From positions 1 to 43,032 of the forward strand of contig NZ_BKAJ01000126.1 in NCBI RefSeq assembly GCF_007992495.1: 43,032 bases of DNA, read 5' to 3'. Below the pieces are notes generated by a model. The model was not told the origin of the DNA. It worked only from the letters and a program-made list of their open reading frames with translations, and ran no database searches. Of this stretch, positions 7,714 to 16,603 are shown piece by piece; position 1 is the stretch's first letter; each line of letters opens with the position of its first letter. The DNA comes from Reyranella soli (GTDB lineage Bacteria > Pseudomonadota > Alphaproteobacteria > Reyranellales > Reyranellaceae). Made by a program: the position numbers and the translations under genes.

Positions 7714-9132
7714 TTACGGGCAGGCGCCGGCGGACTGGGTCAGGACGTCGGGATTGCTGCAGGCCGAGCAGGCATTGCCGTAGGTCTTGCGGGTGCCGTC
7801 GCGGTGCAAGCCACAGGCTGGCCGGTATTCGCGGGTGCACATCTGCGGCCGGGGATCGGCGCACGGGCCGCCCGCCACCGGCATCGATTCGGGGGCGAGC
7901 TCGCCGCGGACCATCATGAACATGAAGGGTTGCGGTTTGTAGTCGCTCAACGAGCCGACGATGGCGATCTTCGATCCCAGCGCCGGCAGCGGCGCCAACG
8001 GCCGCGCCATGGCGATATGCAGGTCGGCGACGTTGCCGGCCTGCGCCTCGTCGGTGATGGCGGCCTCGATGACGTCGGGCGTGGCCGAGATCACCTTCAC
8101 CGGGATTTTTATGCGCGTGCCACCGCCCTGCTGCTTGTCGACGATCGCCTGCCATGTCTTCTCGGCGGCGGCGCGATTGGCCGGCGTCGTGTCGCGATGG
8201 CGCAGGATCAGCGCCCAGTCGACGAAGGAGAGCGCGCCGGGATCGTTGTCCTCGACGAGCTGTATGGCGAGCTCAGCCGGCGTCAGCGCGCGCGGGATCG
8301 ACTTCACGAAGCCGCCCGGCGGCGCCTTCTCGCCGGCGACGACACGCGCCAGCAATTCGTCCCAGCCCTCCTCGCTGCCGCGATAGAGGCGGTAGCGCGA
8401 GCGCACGTAACGATCGATGTCCTTGGCGGCCGTGTCGTTCTTGGCAGCGCGGGCGATGGCGATGGAGCGCGCGGCGAACCAGAAGCCCAGCGCGTCGAGC
8501 GGCGTGCCCTCGAGCTGCGCCACGGCGAGCTGATAGACGTCCTGCAGATTGTCGGGCTCGGCCGTCACCGATGCGCGGTAGTAGCGCCGCGCCTTGTCGT
8601 AATCCTTGACCTGGAGGGCGGCATAGCCCAGCGCGCCGTTGAACACCGCGCTCATCTGCTCCTTGGCGCGGGCGAAGGTGGCGTCGTCGAGCGTGCTCGG
8701 CTTCTGCCACTTGGCCAACGCGCCAACGCCGCGCTCGGCGCCGGCGACCATGGGCTCGATCGCCGCCTTGTCGCCCTGCACGGCGCGGGCGCGGGCGGCG
8801 TAGACGCGATGGGCGAGGGCATGGACGTTGTCGGGATCGATCTGCAGCAGCTTGCCGGCGACGAAGTCGGCCTTGGCCGGCTCCTTGGCCGCCATCCAGG
8901 CGGCCATTGCGTGCTCCAGCGATTCGGTGCGCAGGATGCTGCCGGGATACCAGGCGGCGAAGACCTCCATCGCCGTGGCGCGCCTGGCCGGGTCCTGCGT
9001 CTTGAGCGCCGCCTGGAAGTTGTCGTACTCGGCGGGATTGGCGAAGCTGCTGCGCGCCTGGCCAGCCGCATCGAGCGACTGCAGGGCAAGCGCCAGCGAC
9101 AAGACGAGGACAACCCACCGCAACACGATCAC
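7714..9132 (-). CDS. Secreted TPR-like protein with a C-terminal Kazal-like domain
   Basis: A 472-aa protein with an N-terminal signal peptide (about residues 1-22, no lipobox cysteine). The body is helical with TPR-like pairs, for example AALKTQDPARRATAMEVFAAW (about 41-61) and a clear repeat NGALGYAALQVKDYDKARRY near 165-184. The C-terminus (424-472) holds six cysteines, C424, C432, C440, C455, C458 and C471, with RPACG and KTYGNACSAC, the pattern of a Kazal-type protease-inhibitor module. The Kazal fold would need oxidation in the periplasm or outside, consistent with the signal peptide. The GTG start has AAAGGAG 5 bases upstream. I do not recognise a named family for the full architecture. 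Confidence 0.8.
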   Translation of the reverse strand: MIVLRWVVLVLSLALALQSLDAAGQARSSFANPAEYDNFQAALKTQDPARRATAMEVFAAWYPGSILRTESLEHAMAAWMAAKEPAKADFVAGKLLQIDPDNVHALAHRVYAARARAVQGDKAAIEPMVAGAERGVGALAKWQKPSTLDDATFARAKEQMSAVFNGALGYAALQVKDYDKARRYYRASVTAEPDNLQDVYQLAVAQLEGTPLDALGFWFAARSIAIARAAKNDTAAKDIDRYVRSRYRLYRGSEEGWDELLARVVAGEKAPPGGFVKSIPRALTPAELAIQLVEDNDPGALSFVDWALILRHRDTTPANRAAAEKTWQAIVDKQQGGGTRIKIPVKVISATPDVIEAAITDEAQAGNVADLHIAMARPLAPLPALGSKIAIVGSLSDYKPQPFMFMMVRGELAPESMPVAGGPCADPRPQMCTREYRPACGLHRDGTRKTYGNACSACSNPDVLTQSAGACP

Positions 9133-9219
9133 TGCATCTCCTTTTTTCGCCGCGGCCTGTCAGCCTGACGAGCCCCAGCCGGAAAGGCCGTGACCGCTTT
9201 GTCGAATTAAGGCAGTGTT

Positions 9220-9233
9220 CGTAGGTTACTACG
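9220..9233 (+). promoter_or_regulatory. Small dyad upstream of the RND efflux operon
   Basis: CGTAG and CTACG flank a 4-bp spacer, 17 bases before the adaptor ATG. A perfect GTCAGCCTGAC palindrome also lies in the same 117-bp gap, shared with the divergent TPR-Kazal gene. Either could be a regulator site, but no regulator gene is adjacent, and both are short enough to be chance. Confidence 0.3.
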
Positions 9234-9249
9234 GGCAGGGACGAAGACA

Positions 9250-10365
9250 ATGATCGAACAGCGCTCAATCCTCGCAGCGCTCGTCGCGGCCTGTATGGTC
9301 ACAGCTTTCGCCGCCGGCGGCTTCGCCCAGCAGGCCGCGCCGCCGCCGGCCGTGCTGGTCCAGGCCGCCGAGCTGACGCCGATCGCCGAACGGTACGAGT
9401 TCATCGGCCGGACCGCCGCCGTCGACAAGGTCGAGCTGCGCGCCCGCGTCAAGGGCTTCCTCGGGCCGCGCAAGTTCAACGACGGCGACATGGTGAAGAA
9501 GGACGAGGTCGTCTTCACCATCGAGCCGGAAACCTATCAGGCCGCGGTCGACCAGAAGCTCGCCCAGCGCGATTCCATGCAGGCCGCCCTCACCAACGCC
9601 GACCTGCAGCTGAGCCGCGCCACCGAGCTGCTGCGCACCAACACCGGCACCAAGCAGACCTACGACCAGCGCCTGTCCGAGCAGCTCCAGGCCAAGGCGA
9701 ACCTCGAGGACGCCCGCGCCCAGCTGCGCGATGCCGAGATCCAGCTCTCCTACACTACCATCAAGTCGCCGATCGACGGCCGCATCGGCCGCGCTGCCGT
9801 CTCGCCCGGCAACCTCGTCAGCCCGGACTCCGGCGTGCTGGCGACGGTGGTGAGCGAGAGCCCCATTCGCGTGCTGTTCCCCGTGACGCAGCGCGAGTTG
9901 CTCGACGCCAAGCGCGACGCCCAGATCGGCGATCCGCCGGCGGTCCGGCTGAAGCTCGCCGACGGCAGCATCTACCAGGAGAAGGGCAAGATCGACTTCA
10001 TCGACATCACCGTCGATTCCAAGACCGACGGCCAGATCGTGCGCGCGACCTTCGACAACAAGGACAATCTCCTGACCGACGGCCAGACGGTCCGCGTCCT
10101 CCTCGAGGAAAGCAAGCCGCAGACCGTCGTGACCGTGCCGCAGCAGGCGGTCGCCCTCGACCAGACCGGTCCCTATCTCTTCACCGTGGACGACAAGAAC
10201 GTGGTTCACCTGCGGCGCATCAAGACCGGCATCGTGCGCAACGGCATGCTAGTGGTGACCGAAGGGCTGAAGGAAGGCGAGAAGGTCGTCATCCAGGGCC
10301 AGCAGCGCATCCGCGACGGCATGACGGTGGCGCCGAGCGCGGCTCCGGCCCAGCCCAAGAAGTAG
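9250..10365 (+). CDS. RND efflux periplasmic adaptor subunit (membrane fusion protein)
   Basis: A 371-aa adaptor that bridges an inner-membrane RND pump and an outer-membrane channel. A signal peptide covers about residues 1-26 (AAGGFAQQ, no lipobox). The barrel/lipoyl part contains RARVKGFLGPRKFNDGDMVK, the coiled hairpin AQRDSMQAALTNADLQLSRA, then the second lipoyl half SYTTIKSPIDGRIGRAAVSP. The C-terminal membrane-proximal domain ends GQQRIRDGMTVAPS. It is AcrA/MexA-like. The pump gene starts 4 bp after its stop. No outer-membrane TolC-type gene is in the window, so a shared channel is likely. Confidence 0.93.
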   Translation: MIEQRSILAALVAACMVTAFAAGGFAQQAAPPPAVLVQAAELTPIAERYEFIGRTAAVDKVELRARVKGFLGPRKFNDGDMVKKDEVVFTIEPETYQAAVDQKLAQRDSMQAALTNADLQLSRATELLRTNTGTKQTYDQRLSEQLQAKANLEDARAQLRDAEIQLSYTTIKSPIDGRIGRAAVSPGNLVSPDSGVLATVVSESPIRVLFPVTQRELLDAKRDAQIGDPPAVRLKLADGSIYQEKGKIDFIDITVDSKTDGQIVRATFDNKDNLLTDGQTVRVLLEESKPQTVVTVPQQAVALDQTGPYLFTVDDKNVVHLRRIKTGIVRNGMLVVTEGLKEGEKVVIQGQQRIRDGMTVAPSAAPAQPKK

Positions 10366-10369
10366 CGCC

Positions 10370-13300
10370 ATGACGATCTCATCGCTGTTCATCCGCCGGC
10401 CGCGGTTGGCCTTCGTCGTCTCGACGGTCATCACCATCGCCGGCCTGCTCGCCATCACCGCCCTGCCGGTGGCGCAGTTCCCCGACATCGTGCCGCCGCA
10501 GGTCCGCGTCACCGCGACCTACCCCGGCGCCTCGGCCCAGGCGGTCGAGGAGAGCGTGGCCCAGGTGATCGAGGGCCAGGTCAACGGCGTCGAGAAGATG
10601 ATCTACATGAAGTCGACGTCGGGCGGCGACGGCAGCTATGCGCTGACCGTGAGCTTCGAGGTCGGCACCAACCCCGATCTCAACACCGTCAACGTCACCA
10701 ACCGCATCAATGCCGTGCTGGCGCTGCTGCCGCCCGAGGTCCAGCAGCTCGGCGTCACGACTAAGAAGCAGTCGTCGTCGCTGTTGCAGGTCGTGGCGAT
10801 CTATTCGCCCAAGGGCAGCCGCGACGGCCTGTTCCTCTCAAACTTCGCGACCATCACGCTGCTCGACACGCTGCGCCGCGTGCCGGGCGTGGGCGATGCC
10901 ACGCTGTTCGGGCCGCTCGACTACTCGATGCGCATCTGGCTCAACCTCGACCGCATGTCGAGCCTCGACATCACGGCCGACGACGTGGTCAAGGCCGTGC
11001 AGGCGCAGAACGTGCAGGCCGCGGTCGGCCTGGTCGGTGCCGCGCCGCTGGTCGACGAGGTCGGTTTCCAGCTCAACATCACGACGCAAGGCCGCCTGGT
11101 CACCACCGGCGAGTTCGAGGACATCGTCGTGCGCGCCAGGTCCGACGGCGGCCTGGTGCGCATCAAGGACATCGCCCGCGTCGAGCTCGGCGCCAAGTCC
11201 ATGGATTCGATCGGCCGCTACAACGGCAAGCCGGCGGCCGGCATCCAAATCTACCAGCTGCCCGGCGCCAATGCGCTGGCGACCGCACAGGGCGTGCGCA
11301 AGGCGCTGAAGGACCTCGAACCGCGCTTCCCCGACGACGTCTCCTACAACGTCATGTACGACACCACGGTGTTCGTCGAGGCCACGATCGAGAGCGTGAT
11401 CCACACGCTGATCGAGGCCTTCGTGCTGGTGGCGATCGTGGTCTTCATCTTCCTCGGCAACTTGCGCGCCACGCTGATCCCCATCATCGCCGTGCCGGTG
11501 GCGCTGATCGGCACCTTCGCCGTCATGCTGATGCTGGGTTTCTCGGCCAACACCATCTCGCTGCTGGCCCTGGTGCTGGCGATCGGCATCGTGGTCGACG
11601 ACGCCATCGTCGTGGTCGAGGCGGTCGAGCACATCCTCGAGCACGAGCCCGACCTCACGGTCGCCCAGGCGACCGAGAAGGCGATGGGCCAGGTCACCGC
11701 GCCCATCATCGCCATCACCCTGGTGCTGCTCTCGGTGTTCATCCCGACGGCCTTCATCCCCGGCATCACCGGCCAGCTCTACTCGCAGTTCGCGGTGGCG
11801 GTGTCAGTATCGATGGTGATCTCGGCCATCAACGCCCTGTCGCTCTCCCCGGCGCTGTGCTCGCTGATCCTGCGCCATCGCAAGAAGCCGCGCGGCGTCA
11901 TGGCCTGGCTGCAGGGCGGCATCGACAAGAGCCGCGACGGCTACGTCCGGGTGGTGACGCCGATCGCGCGGCGCGGCTTCATCTCCCTGCTGCTGGTCGC
12001 AGGTTTTGCGCTGGCGACCGGCGGCATCGGCAGCCTGGTGCCGTCGGGCTTCCTGCCCGACGAGGACCAGGGCGCGTTCATGGCCGAGGTCCAGCTTCCC
12101 GACGCCTCCTCGACCAATCGCACGCTGAAGTCGATCGAGGAGGTCGAGCAGACGATCATCGGCAAGCCGTGGATGCAGAGCATCTTCACCGTCTCGGGCT
12201 ACAGCATCCTCGACGGCCTGAACCTGCCCAACCGCGGCCTGGTCGTCGTCGAGCTGAAGCCGTTCGCCGAGCGCAAGGATCCGACGCTGACGGTGTTCTA
12301 TGCCCTGCAGGAGGTGAACAAGGCGTTCGCCCAGATCGCCTCGGCCAACGTCTTCGCCTTCAACCTGCCGCCCATCATGGGGCTGGGCAATTCGTCGGGC
12401 TTCGAGTTCGTCGTGCAGTCGCTGGCGGGCGCGCCGCCGGTCGATCTCGCATCCGTCGCCCGCGGCCTGATGATCTCGGCGCAGACCGCGCCCGAGCTCG
12501 CCAACGTCTTCACGACCTATGCCGCGACGACGCCGCAGATCAACCTCAAGCTCGACCGCGAGCGCGCCCAGCAGCTGGGCGTCAGCATCTCCGACATCTT
12601 CTCGGCGATGCAGACGACGCTGGGCGGCACCTACACCAACGACTTCAACCTGTTCGGCCGCGTCTGGCAGGTCAAGGTGCAGGCCGACGCGCCCGACCGC
12701 GGCAACGTCAACGACGTGTTCCGCGTGCGCGTACGCTCGTCGAACGGCGAGCTGGTGCCCCTGCAGGCCGTGGCCAATATCGAACTGGTGACTGCGCCCT
12801 CGTCGATCGTGCGCTACAACAACCTGCGCTCGGTGGTGCTGAACGGCGCGCCGGCGCCCGGCTTCTCCTCGGGCCAGGCGATCGCCGCCATGGAGCGGCT
12901 GGCCAAATCGACGCTGCCCGCGGGCTATGGCTACGAATGGACCGGCACGGCGCTGCAGGAGAAGGCGGCGAGCGGCCAGACCGGCTTCATCCTGGCCCTG
13001 GCCGTGCTGTTCGCCTACCTGTTCCTGGTCGGCCTCTACGAGAGCACGGCGATCCCGATCGCAGCGCTGCTGTCGGTCGTGGTCGGCCTGTTCGGGGCGG
13101 TGACGGCGCTCTTCCTCACCGGGCTCGACAACAACATCTTCGCCCAGATCGGCATCGTCGTGCTGATCGCGCTCGCCGCCAAGAACGCCATCCTGATCAT
13201 CGAGTTCGCGATGGAGGAGCGCGCGCACGGCAAGGACATCGTCAGCGCGGCGACCACGGCCGCGGGCCTGCGCTTCCGCGCGGTGATGATGACGTCGTTC

Positions 13301-13528
13301 GCCTTCATCCTGGGCCTGGTGCCGCTGGTCATCGCCTCGGGCGCGGGTGCCGCGACCCAGCGCGCTGTCGGCACCGCGGTGTTCGGCGGCATGATCGCGG
13401 CCTCGATGCTGGGCATCTTCGTGATCCCGGGCCTGTACGTCGCCTTCCAGACCTTCCGCGAGAAGGTGAAGGGCCTCGGCAGCAAGCCGGCCACGGTCCA
13501 GTACAAGGTCGTGGATCCGGGGCAGTAG
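10370..13528 (+). CDS. RND multidrug efflux permease, HAE-1 (AcrB-like) family
   Basis: A 1052-aa inner-membrane proton/drug antiporter of full length. The start MTISSLFIRRPRLAFVVS is typical for AcrB relatives. The proton-relay residues are present: Asp410-Asp411 in IGIVVDDAIVVVE and Lys938 in ALAAKNAILIIEFAM. The DEDQGAF motif near residue 565 and the large periplasmic porter loops are in the expected places. Twelve membrane segments are expected. It forms an operon with the preceding adaptor. Substrates cannot be read from sequence. The long antisense frame opposite it is a GC shadow. Confidence 0.95.
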   Translation: MTISSLFIRRPRLAFVVSTVITIAGLLAITALPVAQFPDIVPPQVRVTATYPGASAQAVEESVAQVIEGQVNGVEKMIYMKSTSGGDGSYALTVSFEVGTNPDLNTVNVTNRINAVLALLPPEVQQLGVTTKKQSSSLLQVVAIYSPKGSRDGLFLSNFATITLLDTLRRVPGVGDATLFGPLDYSMRIWLNLDRMSSLDITADDVVKAVQAQNVQAAVGLVGAAPLVDEVGFQLNITTQGRLVTTGEFEDIVVRARSDGGLVRIKDIARVELGAKSMDSIGRYNGKPAAGIQIYQLPGANALATAQGVRKALKDLEPRFPDDVSYNVMYDTTVFVEATIESVIHTLIEAFVLVAIVVFIFLGNLRATLIPIIAVPVALIGTFAVMLMLGFSANTISLLALVLAIGIVVDDAIVVVEAVEHILEHEPDLTVAQATEKAMGQVTAPIIAITLVLLSVFIPTAFIPGITGQLYSQFAVAVSVSMVISAINALSLSPALCSLILRHRKKPRGVMAWLQGGIDKSRDGYVRVVTPIARRGFISLLLVAGFALATGGIGSLVPSGFLPDEDQGAFMAEVQLPDASSTNRTLKSIEEVEQTIIGKPWMQSIFTVSGYSILDGLNLPNRGLVVVELKPFAERKDPTLTVFYALQEVNKAFAQIASANVFAFNLPPIMGLGNSSGFEFVVQSLAGAPPVDLASVARGLMISAQTAPELANVFTTYAATTPQINLKLDRERAQQLGVSISDIFSAMQTTLGGTYTNDFNLFGRVWQVKVQADAPDRGNVNDVFRVRVRSSNGELVPLQAVANIELVTAPSSIVRYNNLRSVVLNGAPAPGFSSGQAIAAMERLAKSTLPAGYGYEWTGTALQEKAASGQTGFILALAVLFAYLFLVGLYESTAIPIAALLSVVVGLFGAVTALFLTGLDNNIFAQIGIVVLIALAAKNAILIIEFAMEERAHGKDIVSAATTAAGLRFRAVMMTSFAFILGLVPLVIASGAGAATQRAVGTAVFGGMIAASMLGIFVIPGLYVAFQTFREKVKGLGSKPATVQYKVVDPGQ

Positions 13529-13563
13529 CCCGAAGCGCCAGCCAATCTCTTGCCTTATCAAGC

Positions 13564-13589
13564 TCCTCTCCCCCTAGCGGGGGAGAGGA
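13564..13589. terminator. Strong hairpin between convergent genes (bidirectional terminator candidate; repeat-like)
   Basis: TCCTCTCCCCC and GGGGGAGAGGA make an 11-bp perfect stem around the loop TAGC, between the RND pump and the convergent IorB-type gene. There is no T tract on either side, so intrinsic termination is uncertain. The sequence resembles the GGGGGAGAGG intergenic repeats common in alphaproteobacteria, and a related copy occurs at 39424-39460. Confidence 0.55.
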
Positions 13590-13631
13590 ATATGAGTTGA
13601 GGCGAGGAAACGCCTGCGAAGAAACGCCCGC

Positions 13632-15923
13632 CTACACCTTCCCCGCGAGCTGGTCGCGGATCGGCAGGCTGCGGATGCGCTTGCCGCAGGCGGCGAAGAT
13701 CGCGTTGGCGAGCGCCGGCGCGACCGGCGGCACGCCGGGCTCGCCGACGCCGCCCAGCGGCTTGTCGAACGCCGTCGTGTTCACCAGATGCGTGCGGATC
13801 TCCGTCGGTGCGCCGTCGATGCGCGTCAGCTCGTAGCCGTCGAAGTTGGTCTGCACGACGCGGCCGTTCTTGAAGGAGATCTCGCCCAGGGTCGCCAGGC
13901 TGATGCCCTGTATGGCGGCACCCTCGAGCTGCGAGCGCACGCGGTCGGGGTTGACCACGGCGCCGCAGTCGAAGGCGATGTCGACCCGCGGGATGGTGAG
14001 TTCACCCCTTGGCCCGACCGCCACCTCGGTGACGACGGCGGTGTAACTGACGAAGCTGCGATGCGCGGCGATGCCAAGCCCACGGCCTTGCTCGAGCTTG
14101 CGGCCCCAGCCCGCTTCGGCCGCCGCCTTCTCGACCACCGCACGCAGTCGCCCGGTGTCGAACGGATAGCGCTTGGGATCCTCGCCGTAGAGCCAGGCAT
14201 CCGACATCGCCCCGGCATCGATCAGGCGCGGCGGCCCGATCAGCTCCAGCAGGTAGTCCTTGGGATCGCGTCCCACGGAAGCCGCAAGCTCCGCCACGAA
14301 GCTGTGGATGGCGAAGGCATGTGGGATGTTGGACACGGAGCGGAACCAGCCGACCCGTGTGTGCGCCGCCGCCTCCGGGTTCTCGACCCGGAGGTTGGGG
14401 ATGGCGAAGGGATTGTCGACGGCGCCCATCGCCAGCTCGAGCGGCGCCTCGTGCTTGGGATCCGGCATGAAGAGCGCGAAGATCGACGGGGCCACGGTGC
14501 GGTGCAGCCAGGCGACGGCCTTGCCGTTGGCGTCGACACCCGCTTCCACCCGCTCGACCGACACCGTGTGGAAGAAGCTGTGCTGCAGGTCGTCCTCGCG
14601 GGTGAAGGTGAGCTTCACCGGACGGCCGCCCATGGCATGGGAGCAGATCGCCGCTTCGCTGGCGAAGTCGGGTTTGGACTTGCGGCCGAAGCCGCCGCCC
14701 AGCAGCAGGGCGTGCACGATGACCTTGTCGATCGGCACGTTGAAGCGTTTCGACAGGTCGGTGCGGACAGCCTCGGTATTCTGCACGCTGCACCAGACCT
14801 CGCAGCCCTGGGCCGTGACACGGGCGGTTGCCGACGGAGGCTCCATCGGCGCCTGCGCCAGATGCGGCACGTAGTATTCCGCCGACACGCGCTTGGCCGC
14901 GCTAGCCAGCGCGGCATCGACGTCGCCGTCGTTGCGCGCCACCTTGCCGGGCTTGGCCGCGGCCGCCTCCAGCGTCTTGCGGTACTCGACGGAGTCGTAG
15001 CTGGCGTTCGGCCCGTCGTCCCACTGGATCTCGAGCTGGGAACGTCCCTTGATGGCGGCGAAGGTGTTCTCCGCGATCACGGCGACGCCGCCCAGCGGCT
15101 GGAAAACCACGGGCGGCGTCGGCGGGTCGATGGCCACGACCTTGAGCACACCCGGGACCTTCATCGCCTTGGCCGCATCGAAGCTCTTGACCTTGCCGCC
15201 GAACACCGGCGGCCGCGCCACGACGGCATAGGCCATGCCCTCGACGCGCGCATCGATGCCGAACATCGCCTTGCCCGTGGTGATGTCCATATTGTCGATC
15301 AAGGGCACGTTGTCCTTGCCGATGTAGCGGAACTGGCTCGGGCCCTTGAAGACCAGTTTATCCTGAGCTGGCACCGGCCGCGCCGCCGCGCCCTTGGCGA
15401 GCGCACCGAAATCGAGGCGCCGGCCGCTGCCGGCATGGACGATGCCGTTGTTCTCGGCCTTGACCTCGGTGACCGGCACGCTCCAGCGGGCGGCCGCTTC
15501 CTGCTCGAGCATCTGGCGGGCCGCCGCGGCGATGCGGCGAAGCGGCTCGAAGTGATGGCGCATGCTGCGCGAGCCGTCAGTGTCCTGGTTGCCGAAGCGC
15601 GTCTGATCGCCCGGCGCCTGCAGCACCTTGACGCGACCGAGGTCGGCTTCCAGCTCGTCCGCCACCACCATGCCGAAGCTGGTGCGGATGCCCTGGCCCA
15701 TCTCGGCGCGAATGCAGAGCAGGGTCACGGTGCCGTCCTCGGCGATGGAGAGGAAGAGGCGTGGATCGTCCTTCAGCCCGCCGGGCATGCCGTCACCGCC
15801 AAACTTCTTCTCCTGCGCCAGCGCCGGCGAGGAAAGACGGACCGAGAGCACGAAGCTGCCGGCAGCGAGACCGAGCAGAACCGAGCGGCGCGCGACGTTC
15901 GCGACTTTAATGATGTTGGTCAT
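13632..15923 (-). CDS. Molybdopterin-binding subunit of an IorB-type molybdenum hydroxylase
   Basis: A 763-aa catalytic subunit of the xanthine-oxidase family, isoquinoline 1-oxidoreductase beta type. It carries a twin-arginine export signal (ARRSVLLGLAAGSFVLS, about 10-26), so the enzyme is probably periplasmic. Cofactor signatures include RAEMGQGIRTSFGMV, LLLGGGFGRKSKPDF and the catalytic Glu728 in GGVGEPGVPP. The start at 15923 is chosen because GGGGAGGG lies 7 bases upstream, too close for the ATG at 15929. It lies 14 bp after the [2Fe-2S] subunit gene. No cytochrome c subunit, often found with such enzymes as electron acceptor, is adjacent. The substrate is unknown, most likely an aldehyde or N-heterocycle. 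Confidence 0.92.
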   Translation of the reverse strand: MTNIIKVANVARRSVLLGLAAGSFVLSVRLSSPALAQEKKFGGDGMPGGLKDDPRLFLSIAEDGTVTLLCIRAEMGQGIRTSFGMVVADELEADLGRVKVLQAPGDQTRFGNQDTDGSRSMRHHFEPLRRIAAAARQMLEQEAAARWSVPVTEVKAENNGIVHAGSGRRLDFGALAKGAAARPVPAQDKLVFKGPSQFRYIGKDNVPLIDNMDITTGKAMFGIDARVEGMAYAVVARPPVFGGKVKSFDAAKAMKVPGVLKVVAIDPPTPPVVFQPLGGVAVIAENTFAAIKGRSQLEIQWDDGPNASYDSVEYRKTLEAAAAKPGKVARNDGDVDAALASAAKRVSAEYYVPHLAQAPMEPPSATARVTAQGCEVWCSVQNTEAVRTDLSKRFNVPIDKVIVHALLLGGGFGRKSKPDFASEAAICSHAMGGRPVKLTFTREDDLQHSFFHTVSVERVEAGVDANGKAVAWLHRTVAPSIFALFMPDPKHEAPLELAMGAVDNPFAIPNLRVENPEAAAHTRVGWFRSVSNIPHAFAIHSFVAELAASVGRDPKDYLLELIGPPRLIDAGAMSDAWLYGEDPKRYPFDTGRLRAVVEKAAAEAGWGRKLEQGRGLGIAAHRSFVSYTAVVTEVAVGPRGELTIPRVDIAFDCGAVVNPDRVRSQLEGAAIQGISLATLGEISFKNGRVVQTNFDGYELTRIDGAPTEIRTHLVNTTAFDKPLGGVGEPGVPPVAPALANAIFAACGKRIRSLPIRDQLAGKV

Positions 15924-15937
15924 GGTCATGCCCTCCC

Positions 15938-16390
15938 CTATGCCTTGCCCGAGGCGCGCTTGATGGCGTCGCGGATGCGTGGGTAGGTGCCGCAGCGACA
16001 GATGTTGCCGCTCATGGCGTCGAGGATCTGCTGGTCCGTGGGTTTGGGCGTGTCCTTGAGCAACGACGCCGCCTGCATGATCTGTCCGGTCTGGCAGTAG
16101 CCGCACTGCGCCACGTTGAGCTCGCGCCACGCCTTCTGCACCGGATGATTGCCGTCAGCCGACAGGCCTTCGATGGTGATGACCGCCTGGCCGTCGATGT
16201 CGCCGACCTGGATCTGGCAGGACCGCACGGCCGTGCCGTCGACATGCACGGTGCAGGCGCCGCACAGCGCGCGCCCGCAGCCGAACTTGGTGCCGGTCAT
16301 GCCGACGATGTCGCGCAGATACCAGAGAAGCGGTGTCTCCGGATCGCCGGTGAAGTTTTGTGCTTTGCCGTTGACGGTGAACTTGCTCAT
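15938..16390 (-). CDS. [2Fe-2S] subunit of an IorA-type molybdenum hydroxylase
   Basis: A 150-aa electron-transfer subunit with two [2Fe-2S] clusters. The plant-type N-terminal cluster is bound by Cys38, Cys43, Cys46 and Cys58 (GCGRALCGACTV). The C-terminal helical cluster uses Cys96, Cys99, Cys131 and Cys133 (QCGYCQTG and NICRCGTY). Length and cysteine spacing match IorA. It has no signal peptide and is expected to be exported in complex with the Tat-bearing large subunit. The start at 16390 has TTGGAGG upstream; a 12-residue longer frame is not supported. Confidence 0.94.
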   Translation of the reverse strand: MSKFTVNGKAQNFTGDPETPLLWYLRDIVGMTGTKFGCGRALCGACTVHVDGTAVRSCQIQVGDIDGQAVITIEGLSADGNHPVQKAWRELNVAQCGYCQTGQIMQAASLLKDTPKPTDQQILDAMSGNICRCGTYPRIRDAIKRASGKA

Positions 16391-16414
16391 GGCTGGCCTC
16401 CAAGGGGTGTGGTG

Positions 16415-16432
16415 GCGAACGATCATGTTCGC
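16415..16432. promoter_or_regulatory. Inverted repeat upstream of the IorA gene (operator candidate)
   Basis: GCGAAC and GTTCGC form perfect 6-bp arms with a 6-bp spacer (GATCAT), 25 bases before the IorA start. Outer bases GTG and CAC extend the pairing with a two-base bulge. It lies where a repressor or activator site would be expected in the 213-bp gap upstream of the operon. A degraded LysR gene lies about 1 kb away. Confidence 0.4.
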
Positions 16433-16603
16433 GCCACGGTGCTTGCTTGAGCGCCCCGATCGATCGAGTGTCGAATGACGTTCCTGGCGCTATGGGCGAC
16501 GGAAAGGCAGCGATCGAGGTCGCCGCGAGCCTAGCCGACTCGCCGGAGTTTCACCATCGCCGCATCGATTCGCAGCATGGCCGGTGAAGATATCCTTCCG
16601 CGA

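Noticed and set aside
9133..9249. TetR-type operator for the RND operon
   Set aside because: The GTCAGCCTGAC palindrome and the CGTAG/CTACG dyad are short, and no TetR gene is adjacent, so only a weak site is listed.
11804..13561. 585-residue minus-strand open frame opposite the RND pump
   Set aside because: It is antisense to AcrB-like sequence with intact proton-relay residues and has no recognisable domain or ribosome-binding site.
13632..16390. IorAB as the nicotinate dehydrogenase partner of the Hnr-like gene
   Set aside because: It is more than 20 kb away and carries a Tat signal; the fused FAD/FeS/Mo enzyme at 39417-42973 is directly coupled to the Hnr-like gene and is the better candidate.
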